From contig JABAKD010000011.1 in NCBI GenBank assembly GCA_012845835.1, positions 11,532,381-11,596,380 on the forward strand: a stretch of 64,000 bases of DNA, read 5' to 3'. Each line of letters starts with the position of its first letter. Positions within the stretch are counted from its first letter, which is position 1. Of the stretch, positions 50,440 to 63,614 are shown in pieces. This DNA is from Undaria pinnatifida (lineage: Eukaryota > Sar > Phaeophyceae > Laminariales > Alariaceae). Under the pieces are notes generated by a model that saw nothing but the letters and a program-made list of their open reading frames with translations, had not been told where the DNA came from and ran no database searches. The position numbers and the translations under genes are program-made.

Positions 50440-53400
50440 AAGACCCGCGGGATACCCACCGCAGATCCATGGGTAACTTATGGGACAGAGCTGGAGCTCA
50501 CGGGTGAGCATTGGGCCAGTACTGTAAACCCGTGGGCGGCCCATGCACGATTCATGGGTCAGCGCTTGTCATGGGGTGACGCATGGGCCTACATACAAAC
50601 TATAAACCCATGGACGATCCCTATATATATGCATGGGCGACTCACGGACAACATGGACGACCTAAGGATGACCTATGGACCAAAATTAGATCCCCATGGG
50701 CCAATTTTATGAACTATGTGCCCATGGACGACCCATGGACGACCCCCCAGGCCGTGCGGCAAACTCATGGGCGGCCCATGGGCGCGATCCATGGGCCAGC
50801 ACTATCAAGTCGTGGGTGGCCATAGATGACCCATGGGCACCGTTGGGCGACCCATGTGCGATCCATGGGCCAACACAGTGCTATGAACTATGAACCCATG
50901 GGTGACCCATCGGCGACCTGTGACGCGCGGTGCAATAATTGTAATAACGGTAACATATTTTTTGTCCAAAACGTTTGTCACAGGCGGGGTTCCTGAACTG
51001 ATACTGTAGTCAACTCACCAACTAGCCAACATCGTGGGAATACCACATGTGATACCATGTGTGGTTTACAATACTAACAACCCCTTTGGGGCTTCAGCGG
51101 GAAGAAACTGCCGAAAAAAACTAACGATTGCGGCATCGGTCACATAAACTAACGCAGGCTGCCGGATAGAATGATGACAGATTTAGCGCCCGAGCCCCGG
51201 TGCAAGGATTTGCGCGACTCTTGCCGTGCTTCTGCGTGATAATGCTTGACAGGATGGTTGGCAAGACCACACTTATTATCTTCGCGTAATTTACGGACTT
51301 GGGCCCAAGGCGGGTTCACCAGGTACAGCAGTACAAGGTATGTCTAGGCCATGAGATTTTCCATCACGGTCCACTTCTATATTTTGTCCAAGTCTGTTGC
51401 TGGGCGAGTGAGGCATGGAGCCCGGACCCCTACCCCCACAGTAGCACGCGGCCTGTGTGCTGCAAACCCACGGGTGGTCCATGGGCCAGTATTTTAAGCT
51501 CCTTGGCGATCCATGGGCAACTCACGAGCCAACATTATCAACTCGTGGGTGATCCGCAGGTGACCCATAGGTGACCCATTGGCGACCCATGGGCAAGCAC
51601 GTCAAACTCATGGATGACCCGTGATATTTGAGCCGACACCGTCAAGTCATGCGGGACCCATGGGCGACCCATGGGGCAGCACGTTATGCCCGTGGGCGAC
51701 ACATGGGTGACCTATGGGCGACCCGTCGGCCAGCGCTACAAACTTATGGGTGAACCATGGGCGACCCATGCGACAGCACTATAGACTCATGGGTGACCCA
51801 CTGTTAACCCATGGTCGACCCATGGGCCTGTGCTACAAAGTCATGGGTGACCCACGACACATGCTGCGGCAGAGGTGCATTTTTTTTCGCTAGGGCTCCT
51901 CACGCGAGGAGCTCCGTACCTCACACACACATACACAGCAAATTAAGAAATAAATATGAAAATGCAGCTTGATGAACAGTCCCACGTCCTACTCGTAGGA
52001 ATACCAAAACGTAATGTTGCAAAATAAGAATAACCTTCCGACGATTTTGTTAATAGGTTAAGGAGCCTCGTCCGTCATTCAGAAAATAGTTTTTCGCCAA
52101 AAAGTACCACCTTTATCGTAGCACGCGTCCCATGGGCGACCACTGCGAGACCCATGGCGGGGCAACACTGTTACTACTGACAAGTCCGCTCGTATATCCG
52201 GCCGACCTGCGATCCCGCCGTTTCAGGGGGGGAGAGTGTTATGAGGCTTAGTTTGGGTAAGCTATGGGTTAACCTTTTGCAAGTGGTAAAACGGAATAAA
52301 ACCCCACTAATAGCTTAACAACACTCTATGCCCACAGGCGACTAATGAGCGACCCCTGGGCGAACAGTATGAGCCCATGTGCCACCGAATCGGCGACGCA
52401 CGGGGAACGCTCCAAATCTAAGGTGGATCCATAGGTGACCCGTAGGGCTAAAACATAAACCCACGTGGGGCCCATGGGCAACCCATGGGTCAGTGCCACA
52501 CACTCATAGGTGGCCTGTGGGCGACGTACGAACCGGCTCTACAACCTTATGGGTGATCGACAGCACTACATACTCATGAGCGACCCTTGGGTGACTCATC
52601 CGCGACCCATGGGCGTCCGACGGGCGGCCCATGGGCCAACACCATAAACCCGTGGGTGACCGATCATGGGCGACCCATGGGCCAACAATATGAATAATGA
52701 ACCGTGAACCAACATTATGAAGTCTGAACCCATGGGTGGCCCATGCCGGAAACATCAACCCATGGACGATCCATGAGCCGGCACTATGAACTATGATGCC
52801 GGCGGCCATGGACAACCCGTGGGTGATCCATAGGCCAGTGCTACAAAATCTTGGGCTACGCATACCCGCACCATCAAGTCATGGGAACAACCCATGGGTA
52901 ACCCATGGGCGACCAATGGGCGACTCATGGGCAAGCACCACTAAGTCATTGGTGAGCCGTCGGAGTCATGGGCGACCCACGGAGCAGCACGTTAAACCGT
53001 TGGCGACCTGTGGGCCGGCATTACAAACTCGTAAGTGGCCCACAGGCAGCCCATGGGTGACCCAGTGGTACGAACTTGTGGGCGACCCGTGGGCCAGCAC
53101 CATAAGGTCGTAGGTGACCCATGGGCGACCGACGGGCGACCCATGGAGCAGCACATTATGCCCGTGGGCGACCCATGGGCCAGCGCTACAAACTCAAGCG
53201 TGAACCATTGGCGATCCGTGGGCGACCCATGGGCTAGCACTACAAACTCATGGGTGACCCTTAGGCGTCACTTGGACCAACTCCACGGTCAACACTACGA
53301 ATAACCTGTCGGCGACTCATGAGCGACCCATGGGCCAACGCTATAAACCAATGGGCGCCCCATGGACCAGTGCTTCAATTTCATGGGCGACCCATGGGTG

Positions 53401-54860
53401 GTCCACCGGGCCAAAACTAGAAGCCCGTGTGCGATCAATGAGCGACCCATGGGCAACCCATGGATCAGTACTATAAACCTATGGGCGCCCCATGGGTGAC
53501 CCATGGGTCAACACTGGTAGCTCATACGTGACCCATGGGCGACCCAGGGGCCAGCACTGTCAAGCCATTGTAAGCCATGGGCAACCCATGGGCGACAGAT
53601 GAGCGTCCCATGATCAATCACTGCTAACCCATCAGCGACCCGTGGGCGGCCCACGGACCAGCCCCACAAACTCATGAGTGATCCGTGGGCGATTCATGGG
53701 ATAACACTATACCTGTTACGCCGATGTGTCACCCATGGGTGACCCATGGATGACCCATGGGCGATCCATGGGTGACCCGTGGGCCAGCACCCTATTCTCA
53801 TGGGCGATACATGGGAGAGCCATGCACCGACACTATACCCGTGGGCGACCAATAAACGAGACGCATGAGCCTTATAACCCATGGGAAACCCATGGGCGAC
53901 CAATGAGCGACCCATGAGCCAACAGCATAAGCCCATGGGCCGCCCATGGGAAACCCATGGGCGACCAATGAGCGACCCATGAGTCAACAGCATAAGCCCA
54001 TGGGCCACCCATGGGCGACATTGTAAGCTCATGGTCCATGCCCAACCTATATATAGGCGAACAATTTAAACCAAGGGGAGACCCATGGAGCAGCACTACA
54101 AGCCCATGAGTGACCCATGGGCAGCCCATGGGGGACCCATTGGTGATCCATGGGCGAACGCTACCAACCGGTGGGTGACCCATGGGCCAACATCATAAAC
54201 CCATGGGCGATTCATGGGCCAACGCAATAAATCCATGGGTAACCCATGGTCAGCCCCTGGACAATATGTTAGCGACCCATGGGGCAGTACAGCAAACCCA
54301 TGGGCGACCCATGGGCGACCCATGGGCGACCCACGGGCGACCCATTGGTCGGGTGATTACACCCAGAGGGCCACCCGTGGGTGACCCATGACTGGCCCAT
54401 GGGTTTATTGTGCTTGCCCACGGATCGCCCGCACAAGTTGCACATTGGTCGCCCAAGGGTCACCCGAACCCATGGGTGACCCATGGGCCAACACTAATAA
54501 AAATCCATGACGACCCATGGATGACCCGTGGACGATATGACCCATGGGCCAGAACTACAAACCCATGGGCGGTCCATGGGAGTAGATAATTGCAGCCGGT
54601 GTACCACCCGTGGTTGTGGTGCTGCTTCATGGGTCGCCCATGGGTCGCTCGTGGATCACCCATGGGTACATAGTGCTGTCCCATGCGCCGCCCATGGATG
54701 TACGAAGTACCTGATGGTGATGTAGTGTGGGTCGCCCATGAGTCACTCATGACGGTTTGAAGTGCTGGTCTGTTTAACGTGATGGTCTATGGGTCGCTCC
54801 CACGGGTCGCCCATGGGTCACCCAATGGATCTCTCATGGGTTTCGCATGGGTCTGCCATG
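50440..54860. repeat. CCCATGGG satellite-like array
   Basis: About 4.4 kb, interrupted at about 50925-51460 and 51860-52130. It is built from GGGCGACCCATGGG, GGTGACCCATGGG and CCAGCACTACAAACTCATGG strings arranged in loose units of about 50-80 bp. The 8-bp palindrome CCCATGGG occurs dozens of times. Units are strongly diverged and the orientation of GCGACC versus GGTCGC switches near 54390-54860. No coding sequence. Confidence 0.9.
52055..52135. repeat. 'GACGGGGCTCC' repeat fragment
   Basis: Contains TTAATAGGTTAAGGAGCCTC, GTCATTCAGAAAAT and CAAAAAGTACCACCTTTATC. It matches 15520-15575 and, inverted, 11360-11445. Confidence 0.55.
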
Positions 54861-54889
54861 GGGACCCCACGGGGCTTTTGATAAAGAAA

Positions 54890-57800
54890 AACCATGTACC
54901 CTAACCCCCGTCCGCATCCCAAGCGTGAGAGTCCCATCATTAATCGCAAGGACAAGCCTCTACCCGTACCAACCCCACACCAAGCTCCATCCTCAGGCCC
55001 AGGTTTAGCATCAATTCCAGCGCACGCCCCTAAACCACTCCGAGGCCCATCTCCAGCACCAGCCCCAGCCACGACATCAGCACCAGCGCCTACCCTAGCC
55101 CCAGCGCCAGCCACGAATGTAGTCGTCTCCCAAGCCCCAAACCTCAACCGCAGTCCTAGTCCAAAACCAATCCTTACCCCACCTCCAGCACCAACCCTAA
55201 TCCCTATCCCAACACCAATATCAACACCAGCCCGAAAGCAAACCCCAGTCCAAGACTCAGATATAACCCCATCATAATACCGAAACCAGTCGCCCCGGTG
55301 GCGTATCAGGTTATCCTCGAGCCTGGTACAGGTCAGTTTCGCGAGTTCGAGTCCCCCCGAGTGCATACTCGTATGAATTCGTGGGGACTTTTTCCTGTGC
55401 ACAAGTTGACTCGCGGAGAGCACGAGAGCGTGAGTTAGCAACACTCGATGAAAAATCGACGAGCAGTGGGATTGCTGAACTCTATGCGCAATGAAAATTG
55501 AAGGCAAGGACCGGGGAGGAGAAGGGACGACATCTGTGACCACAGCTTGTCCTGAAGCTGGAAAGTAAAAGTGTGCGAAAAAAAAAAATCCGTAGCAGCA
55601 ACCAAGGACTTAGCCCCATCCCCACCCCAACACTATCCCCGGCTCCAAGACTCAGCTCTAACTCCAGCCCTGACACGATGCCAGTCACATTCCCATCTCA
55701 CAACCTCAGCCCCGCTTTTAGTAACAAGCACAAGTCCAGCCCCCCCCCAAAGCCCAACCCCACAGCCTAGGCCCCATTCTCAACCCTAGCCACAGCGCGG
55801 AGCCGTAGACCCTACCTCAGGATTAGCTTAAAAATACTAGCTCCAACTTTAGGTTCAGCTTCAGCACATGTCCCACACCCAGCCTTAGACTGATCCCCAG
55901 CCCTAGCCCAAGAGCATTAACTCCAGGCCTTAGGCAGCCCTATCTCCAGCCCCGACTCCAACCCCAGCCCATGCGCTTGACACGACCCCTGTCCCGACCC
56001 AAGGCCAAAGTCCCAGCCCCACCTTCAGCCCAAGCTTCGTCGTCAGCCATAGCCCCAGCCCGAGCCCTAAATCTATTCCAAGTGCTGCCCCCAGCTCTAT
56101 TCTCTACCCCAACAGAAAATTTACAGCCCCAATGCAAACCCTGGCCAACTCCCATGTCTAGATCCGCCCAAGCCCAAGGACAAGACTAAGACCAAATTCC
56201 CGCCCCAGACAACGCTGTGCTTTGACCCTAGTATCCCAACTTTAGCCTCCGCCAAAGCCTCAGTACCATTGCCATCGCTGGCCCCTAATCAAGCTCCAAG
56301 ATCCAACTCCAACCCCAGCCTCAGCCTTCAACCTCCCCAACCCCGATCCCCTTTATCAGTTTCTGCCCCACCTTTAGTTGCAAGCGCCAGACCAAGTTTT
56401 ATCCTCAGACCCAGCCGCAACTCCAGCCCCAGCTTCAGGTCACGCCCCAAGACCAACCCAACGCCCGGACCCAGACCAACCTTGAGCCTCGGCGCCAGCC
56501 CAAACCCTGGGTTCAGGATCAGCCCCGAAGCTATCCTACAACAACCACAACCCGACCCCCAGCAACAGCCCCAGACCTTTTCCACGCCCAACGCCCCAGC
56601 CCCAGTCTCAGCTCCAACGAGGGCCCGATCCTCAGCCCCAGCTCCAACCTAATCCTAAACCCCAGCCACAATCCGATCTCCATCCGAATCCTCAACCCCA
56701 TCCCAACTCCAAGTCCCAGTTTGAGCTCCAGCCTCAGTCCTTGTCTCAACCCCAGCTCTAGCTCCATCCCAAACGTCGGCTCGAGCCCCACATTCATACC
56801 CTCGCCCCAGGCCAAGCGTAGTGCCCAGCCCGAAGCACAGCACGAGTCCAAGTACTTAACGCCCTAAGCCCCAGCCCTGCCACAAGCCACAGCCCAAGAC
56901 CCAACCCCACTCTTCATTCCCAGCCAAAGCCCCAACTCCAGCCCCGTCCCCAGCCTCAACCCTATCCCCTACCTCAATCTCGGCCCCAGCCCTAGTAATA
57001 AAGAAAGGCCAAGCTCCAGCTTACGCCCCATCTGCCTTAGCCCGAGCTCCAGGCCCAATCCCATGTCCCGACCTTGTCCGAATATCAGCTCCAGCCCAAG
57101 TCCAAGCTCTACGCCTCAGACCGAACCCGAACCTCTTCCCCAGCACCAGTTCTAGGCCCCAATGGCCCCAGCGTTAACCCCAACCCCAAGCCACAACCAA
57201 ACCCCAGACCTAGTCCCTACCCCAATCCCATCTCTGGTCCTAGAGCTGTCGTCAGCCCCAACCTCAACCTCAACCACGTTCAAACCCTATCCTCAAATTG
57301 CGCCCTATAACCAGCCCCAACTCCAACCCCAGCCCTACCCCGACCCCCGTAACGCCCTAGCCCCAGCTTCAGCCTCAGCACAAGCTCCAGCCCATACGCC
57401 ACACCCAGTTCCAGGCTCAACCCTAGTCACAAGCCGGGTTCCAGCCCCAGCCTTGCCCGTGTTCCAGCCTTAGCCCCAGCCCCAACCCTAACCCTCACCC
57501 CCCCAGAGCCAAACCCATACCACACCCCAGTCGCATTTTCAGCCCCAGTCCCAGGGTCAAGCTCCATGTTTTAACACGACACTCACCTAAGACTCAACCC
57601 CAAGGACCAAACCTAGACCAAGACCAATATCAAGTCCCAGACACGATCCCAGCCTTAGACGCAGCCTATTTTGTAGCCCCGGCCCCAGCTCCACCATCAG
57701 CTATCCTCAGTCCTAGAACAAGCCCCAAACACAGCCATTTCCACAGTCACAGTCAAATTCACAGCATCGGCCCCAGCCACCGAGATTAAAATCGATCCGC

Positions 57801-60785
57801 ACCCCTAGCCCAAGCCCCAGCCTCAACCCCAGCGCCTGACCCAGTGCCGACCCCAGACACGACCCTAACCCCGGTCATATCCTCAGCTTCGATCTTAGCC
57901 CAGCCCCAGCTCCAGTCGCAGACATTCTCATTACCAACACGACAGCCACAGCCACGGCCACATTTGGAGCTTCAGCTTCAGCCAAAATTCGAGGCCCCTA
58001 CCCTAACCCCCTCTAACCCTGGCTTGAGGTCGAACCACATCCTCAGTCCCAGTATTTGCTTAAAAGCTCAGCTCCTTCGAAGTATAAGCACCAGCCCCAG
58101 TCCCAGCCCCAGTCCCAGAACTACCCATGTCCCACAATCGACCCCAATATTTAGCCCCAGTCTCAAACCCCAGCGTCAGCTCCAACACTGGCCCCATTCC
58201 CACCCGCGTTTTCAGCCTCAGCCCTAGCCCCAGCGCCAGCCCTAGCTGTAGCCCCAGTCCCAGCCCCAGCTGTAGCCCCATCCCAAGCCCCAGCTCCCCT
58301 TCTCGGTTCTGACCTTAGCCCCTTCTAGCCCCAGGTCCAGCCTCAGCTCTTGCTCCAGCCCCTGCCCCAGTCTCAGCTCCGGACCCAACCCCAACCCCAT
58401 CTCCATCACCAGCTCCATTCCCTACCCTTACCCCCAGCCCAAGCATTACCCTCAGCACTAGTCCCAGACTCAACCCTATGCTCAACTCTGGCCTCAGACT
58501 CAACCCTCGGCCTACGTCCAGCTTCACAGCTTCAGGCCCAGCTTCAGCTCCAGTCATTTCCGCTCCTAGATCAAGCCAAAGTCACAGCCCCAACCACAGC
58601 CACATCTGTTGCGCCAGTTCCAGCTCCTGTGTCAGCTTCAGATCCTTACCCCAATTCCTTCCCTGAACCCAGGCTGGGCTCGAGCCACATCACCAGCCCC
58701 AGTTCTTGTCTGAGGCCCAGCCCCAGTCCAACTGCCAGCCCCTAGCGCCAGCCCCGGTCGCTTGCCCCGAACTAAACAAAAACTCAGCGTCAGGCTCGGC
58801 CACATTCTCAACTCCAGCTTGACTTTCAATCTCGGACACAGTTCCAGCTCCAGCGCTGGCGCAGCCTTAGCTCCAAGCCTCAGCCCCAACTTCAGCTCAA
58901 ACCAGGCTATTCTCCCAGTTCCCGCTTCAACCACAGAAATATACCCAGCCCCAGCTGCAGCTCTAGCCCCACCCCCAGCTCAAGCCCAGCCCTAGCCCCA
59001 GCTCCAGGACCAAGCCCCAGCCTCAACGCCAGTCCTAGCCTCAGCCGCCAGTCCCAATCCTAGTCCCAGTTCTAATTCCTAGCGGGGCCCCATGCCGCAG
59101 CCCCAGCTCCCGTACCGACTCCAACCCCCCGGCAAACGCCAGACGGAGTGCAAGGACCGTCCCCAATCCCAGCCCCAGCCCGAGACCCAGCCTCAGTCTG
59201 AGCGTTAGTCACGGTCCCAGTCACAGGGCTTGTCTTAATGCCTTTCCAAGAGCATAAGAACGAAGGGAAGGGAACATTAGTTGCCACAATAGTTGCTACT
59301 AATTGGGTATGAACTCGAATAGGTTGTGTGGTGGCATGTGAATAAGGTTACACTTCGTGTTGATTACACCGGCGATACCCAGTATTCGGCATGGACCTAA
59401 ACCCAAGCGTCAACCTACTGTGGGAATGGAACGAACTACCACAAACGAAATCGTTTAGTTCCGTTCGGTCGTACCTGCGGGATAGGGCTAAGAGAAACAA
59501 ACGACCACAAAAAATATCGTTTCGTTTCATTCGGTTGTATGCGTCGAATACGGTTAAATCATGCCCTCAGCCAGCCCCAATCCCACGAATAGCCCCAGGC
59601 TCAGTCCCTGTCCGGCCTCATCCCTAGCCCCAACCCTCATCCCTTTCTCAGCGCCGGCTTTAGTTCCAGCTCTAACCCCAGCCATGGTTGTGGCCTTAGA
59701 TCCACCCGCGGCCACCCTCAGATTTAAACTAACCCACAGAAACAGTCACGGCCGCACCACAGGTATCCAGCTCCAGCTTGAGCGCCAACCCGAGGTCTGT
59801 CCTCAGCCCAAGCACCAGCCACAGCTCCAGCTCCTGTCCCAGTTCCGGCCCCAGCTCCGACCCCAGACTCGACTCCGGCCCTGGTTCGGGCCTCAGCTTC
59901 AGCCGCGAGCCCCTGCCGCCAGCCCCAGCGTCAGACCTAACCGCAGCTCTAGCTCCGATCCCATTCCCAGCTCCGGCTCCAGCTCCAATATCAGCTCCAG
60001 TCCAAGCCCCAGCCTGCTTCCTGTGGCCAGCCCCAGCCCCGACTTCTGCCGCGGCCCAAGCCCCAGCCCCAGCCCCAGCCCCAATCCCAGTCCCATCGTT
60101 AGCCTCGGCCCCGGCGATGTTTTCCGCTCCGACCTTAGCCAAAGTTGAAGCTTCAGCCATTCTCAGTCTCAGAATACATCACAGGTGTCGTCACAGTCCC
60201 TGCTCCCGCCCCAACCTCCCCGTTTGTCCGAATCCTAGCCCCAGCCGGAAGTGCCAGCCCAGCCCCAGCCCCAGCCTTAATAACCAACCGCAAGCCTCAG
60301 TCCCAATCCAATTTCCATTCTCGGCACCAACCCCGACCCTATCGCCAGCTCCAGCTTCAACCCTAATCACGACCGACCCTCGTTCTAGCCACGGTTCCTG
60401 CCCCAGCCCCAAGCCCCAGCCACAGCCGCAGCCTCGGGCATAGTACCAACCCCTCTTCTAACGCCAGGCCTCGTTCCCAGCTCCGGCTTCAGTCCCAGTT
60501 CTCGTTGCTGCCCCAATTATAGCCCCGGGACTCTATCGTCCGATCCAGGCTAATCCTAGCATCAGTCCCAGTCTCAGCCCCGGTCCTAGCCCCAATCAAA
60601 CCCGAGCCCTACCTCGGACCCTGGCAAAAGTAGCAGTTCTATTAACCCCAGCCCCATTTCCGATTCCGGCCTCAGCCCCAATCCCAGCCCCAGCTCCAGT
60701 CCCAGCGCAAGACCCAGTTCCACCCCAGACCCAGCCACGGTTCCCGGGCCCGGCCGGCTCCAGTACCGATCTATGTTGTCGTCAC
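54890..60785. repeat. CCCCAGCC-type degenerate array
   Basis: About 5.9 kb of C-rich sequence made of CCCCAGCCCCAGC, CCAACCCC and CTCAGCCC strings with a loose 6-bp period, split by SINE copy C. A low-repeat island lies at about 59240-59560. Open frames in several plus-strand frames (up to 195 codons, rich in Pro, Ala and Ser) and Gly/Leu-rich minus frames follow from the repeat. The minus strand is G-rich. Confidence 0.9.
55289..55588 (+). mobile_element. tRNA-derived SINE, copy C
   Basis: Best preserved copy, plus strand. A-box-like TGGCGTATCAGG at 55299-55310 fits TRGYNNARNNGG at 11 of 12 positions; B-box-like AGTTCGAGTCC at 55344-55354 fits GGTTCGANTCC at 10 of 11. A body of about 210 bp follows and a tail of about 12 A ends at 55588. 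It lies near the left end of the C-rich array. Confidence 0.88.
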
Positions 60786-60789
60786 GACA

Positions 60790-61240
60790 AAGCGAGCCAT
60801 CCACAGCGCCATACCTACATTCCTGAATTCAGCAAGAGCCTGGGGCCAGCATCGCTGCGCACCCAGCTTGGTAGGTAGACCCGAATCAAAGGGAGGAAAC
60901 AGAGTAATAGTACATGCGTCGTAGCAGGATCCCCGGGCCAGCACCTCAACTCTCTTTCAGCACTCAGGAAGCTCACGTGAACGGGTGCACTATATAAACT
61001 ACACCGGCATCAGCGGCGTCAACTTACACACCGTTGGTTCTATTTGTGCGTGCGGCGGATGATGTTGTAGTTGTATACGACGTATCGTTTTGTACGGAAA
61101 TATAATAATAGTTTAGTATATATATTAACCAATATTATGTCCTTATATTTACGGACACCGTGATATACTACGTGGCGATTGCGAGAACCGGAAAATACTG
61201 AGTCCGCTGCAAAAACGTAAGAAGATGCCACGCCTCGGTC
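60790..61240. other. Low-repeat stretch, no gene seen
   Basis: AT-rich sequence after the C-rich array. A TATATAAA string at 60990 could be a TATA box, but no supported gene follows. Confidence 0.3.
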
Positions 61241-61287
61241 TTGCTCTGGTGGTGGGGTTCTCGGACACGGATGCCCACAGTAGTAGC

Positions 61288-61322
<35 letters not shown>

Positions 61323-61951
61323 CGGTGGTAGATCGCCCCACAAGACTGGATACTGTCAGCCATGCGACGCTCGCTCAGACTACGTGCGGGACGATCTTTA
61401 CAACCCGTACGGACAAGATAGTGGACCTGGTTTATAAATCAGTATCTTCCGGAAAACGCTCCGCAAGGCTTTTCTCCGATTGTCCAATCAAGCGCGTGTC
61501 CACCACAAACTGCGAAAGCCTTCTTTCGCAAGTCGCTTGCCCATACTCTGACGCATGCACCGTTCGCGCGCACGCACTTATGGCTGCCTGTGCCAGCTAC
61601 GCGTTGCGCGGCCACAATCAATCCCGTACGGACGGGGCTTACAAATATATAAGTCCACAATGCTTTCCCGATTCCGATTGCCAAAGCAAGCGCACGTTCA
61701 CTACTAACCGCAGAGGCCCTCTTGTCACAAACAAGTCACCACCCCAGACTTCCACCCCATCACCTCTATGTCACAAAAGCATCATTAGCTCTCGCGCGTC
61801 GACTGCGGCTTCCAATTCGCTCGTCGATGCCCCCGTTATCCTCTTCCTCACCCTTTACCCGCTGCTCACCTGGTTTGGTCGTCGGCATTGTTCGTTGGTG
61901 CTTGCTTGTTGTGTTGCACAAAGAAGCCGCAGGCGAGCTCGATCGAGATGA
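61241..61951 (+). other. 236-codon open frame, doubtful
   Basis: Starts across a TAG repeat (61277-61321, read as poly-Val) and continues with a Ser, Thr and Cys-rich sequence, ending with hydrophobic APVILFLTLYPLLTWFG. A loose duplication of about 185 bp is visible inside (ACCACAAACTGCGAAAGCC versus ACTACTAACCGCAGAGGCC). No domain is recognised and other frames are also open. It could be a decayed element; coding is not supported. Confidence 0.2.
61277..61321. repeat. TAG trinucleotide run
   Basis: Fifteen near-perfect units (TAG/AGT). Confidence 0.95.
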
Positions 61952-62599
61952 TCTGTAGAAACAGCTCGAATATCTACTCGCACGATTCTCGAACGGCATG
62001 GAACCGACCTCGGAAATAGCAGCTTGTTGAACCCCACCAGTCTTCTTGCCTCTTGCCACCTGTGCGATGCCTGCGCAACACTCACGGGCAAGGGCTACGC
62101 AGCTTTTTGTGTACCCAATATTATGATGTCACTCCGGGGTAGATTCCAAACGTGAAACAAACCAGGACACGACGACCCCCCAACCACCCAACAATCCCAA
62201 TAAATATATATTGCTACTACCAGGTTTTACCCGCGGTATCCTACGTAAAAGGTACCTGTTTGGGTTTTCGAAGTACAGCCGACTCTAACGTAGTCATTTT
62301 TCACTTAAGCGCTTCTCGCTGTGGATCCTCAGCGTGCACCGAGGACATCTATGTACTGAAGGTATCTATCAGTGCTCACCGAGAATCGCGAGCAGTCTAA
62401 ATGAAACAACGAAGGGCCATAGTGCGAGCAGTTTTTCTCCTTCCTCCTGTTGTTTTTCTTTACGTGGAAACGACATTTTTTATGGGCATTTTTTTAAAAC
62501 GATTTGTGGGGTGCAGTTTGTAAGGTCGCACGCACCATACACATATCTACTGTAGTGTGCACCATGTATGTGCAGGGGTATACCTCGTACGAAGCATAT

Positions 62600-62760
62600 G
62601 CTGTACAAGGCACTTCGCTCCAACGGCAGAGTCCACCGCCCGCTACGCTCGCTCAGCAAGGAAAAATAGAACATACATATATATATGTGAAGCGGGCAGA
62701 GTGTCCATGGCTGATTGGTGCAAACTGGCGACTGCCAACCCCCCCCCCCCGCCATGCCCT
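62600..62760. repeat. Repeat R head, diverged copy
   Basis: Contains GGCACTTCGCTCCAACGGCA, CCGCCCGCTACGCTCGCTCA and GTGAAGCGGGCAGAGTG, followed by a C-run. It matches the start of repeat R copies at 27783 and 28155. Confidence 0.5.
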
Positions 62761-62879
62761 CCCCCCCTTCAAAGCCACCCTCAGCAGTTATTTTGCCTCT
62801 CACGCTACTACCAGCTCTTTATTGCCGACGGGGAAATATATAAGGCAAAAAACACAATTCAATAACAATACACACAGCA

Positions 62880-63600
62880 GCAAGAGCGTGGGATATGTGA
62901 TTGAAGTCTCAGCAAAGAGATGGCTGTTTCGTTTCACGTCCGTCATACATATACCGTAGATATTTCGGACTAAAAACAGTAAACAGCATGACGTCTGGAC
63001 GGCGGTCCGTCACAGGTCTTGAGTGTTAACGGTACTTAGAAAACACCCAAATTAGTTGCTGCTGGCTTCACATCTCTGTCGTACGAAAAGCGTCTACGTG
63101 ATATTAAACTCCTATGTATGTATTATGGAATCGCCTGGGGTAGCCCCGGCCTCGATCTAAATCACCAGCCTGTTTTTTCCCCTGGGCAGTGTCGGTTGGG
63201 ACTAACGCGTTATTGCTCGTGGCGCATTGCTTACACCTTTCAGCGCGTGGTTGCAGAGCGATTTGCGCGAATGGCAACAGCATGGAGGCCGACGTACCAT
63301 GGTATATCCCCTATTAACACACATGAGCAGTTAGTTGATTGGAACAGTATAACAAGCGGGAGGACAACAACTCAAGCAGGACCAGTACATACATGTGTGT
63401 GCTGTCTTCACATTAAACCGTTCTTTTTACCCAACGACATCAGTACACCCAGAGTCCGTGCTGATTCTTCATCCTAGACTCGAGAGATACAAATTATGTG
63501 GTCACAGACGGTGAAACGGAGTTCAAACCAAACAGTCGCAATTTATCAAGGGAAAGCAAGTAAGTGAAGTGCTAGCATACCGGGTACGAGAACGCAACAA
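62880..63600. other. No supported feature
   Basis: A 119-codon plus-strand frame at 63118-63477 (MYYGIAWGSPGLDLNHQP at its start) has no recognisable domain and no splice context. Nothing else stands out. Confidence 0.3.
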
Positions 63601-63614
63601 AACAACAAATCAAG

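Noticed and set aside
59561..60443. Pro/Ala/Ser-rich frames of 195-221 codons
   Set aside because: Several overlapping plus-strand frames are open at once because the C-rich array lacks stop codons; no start context or domain.
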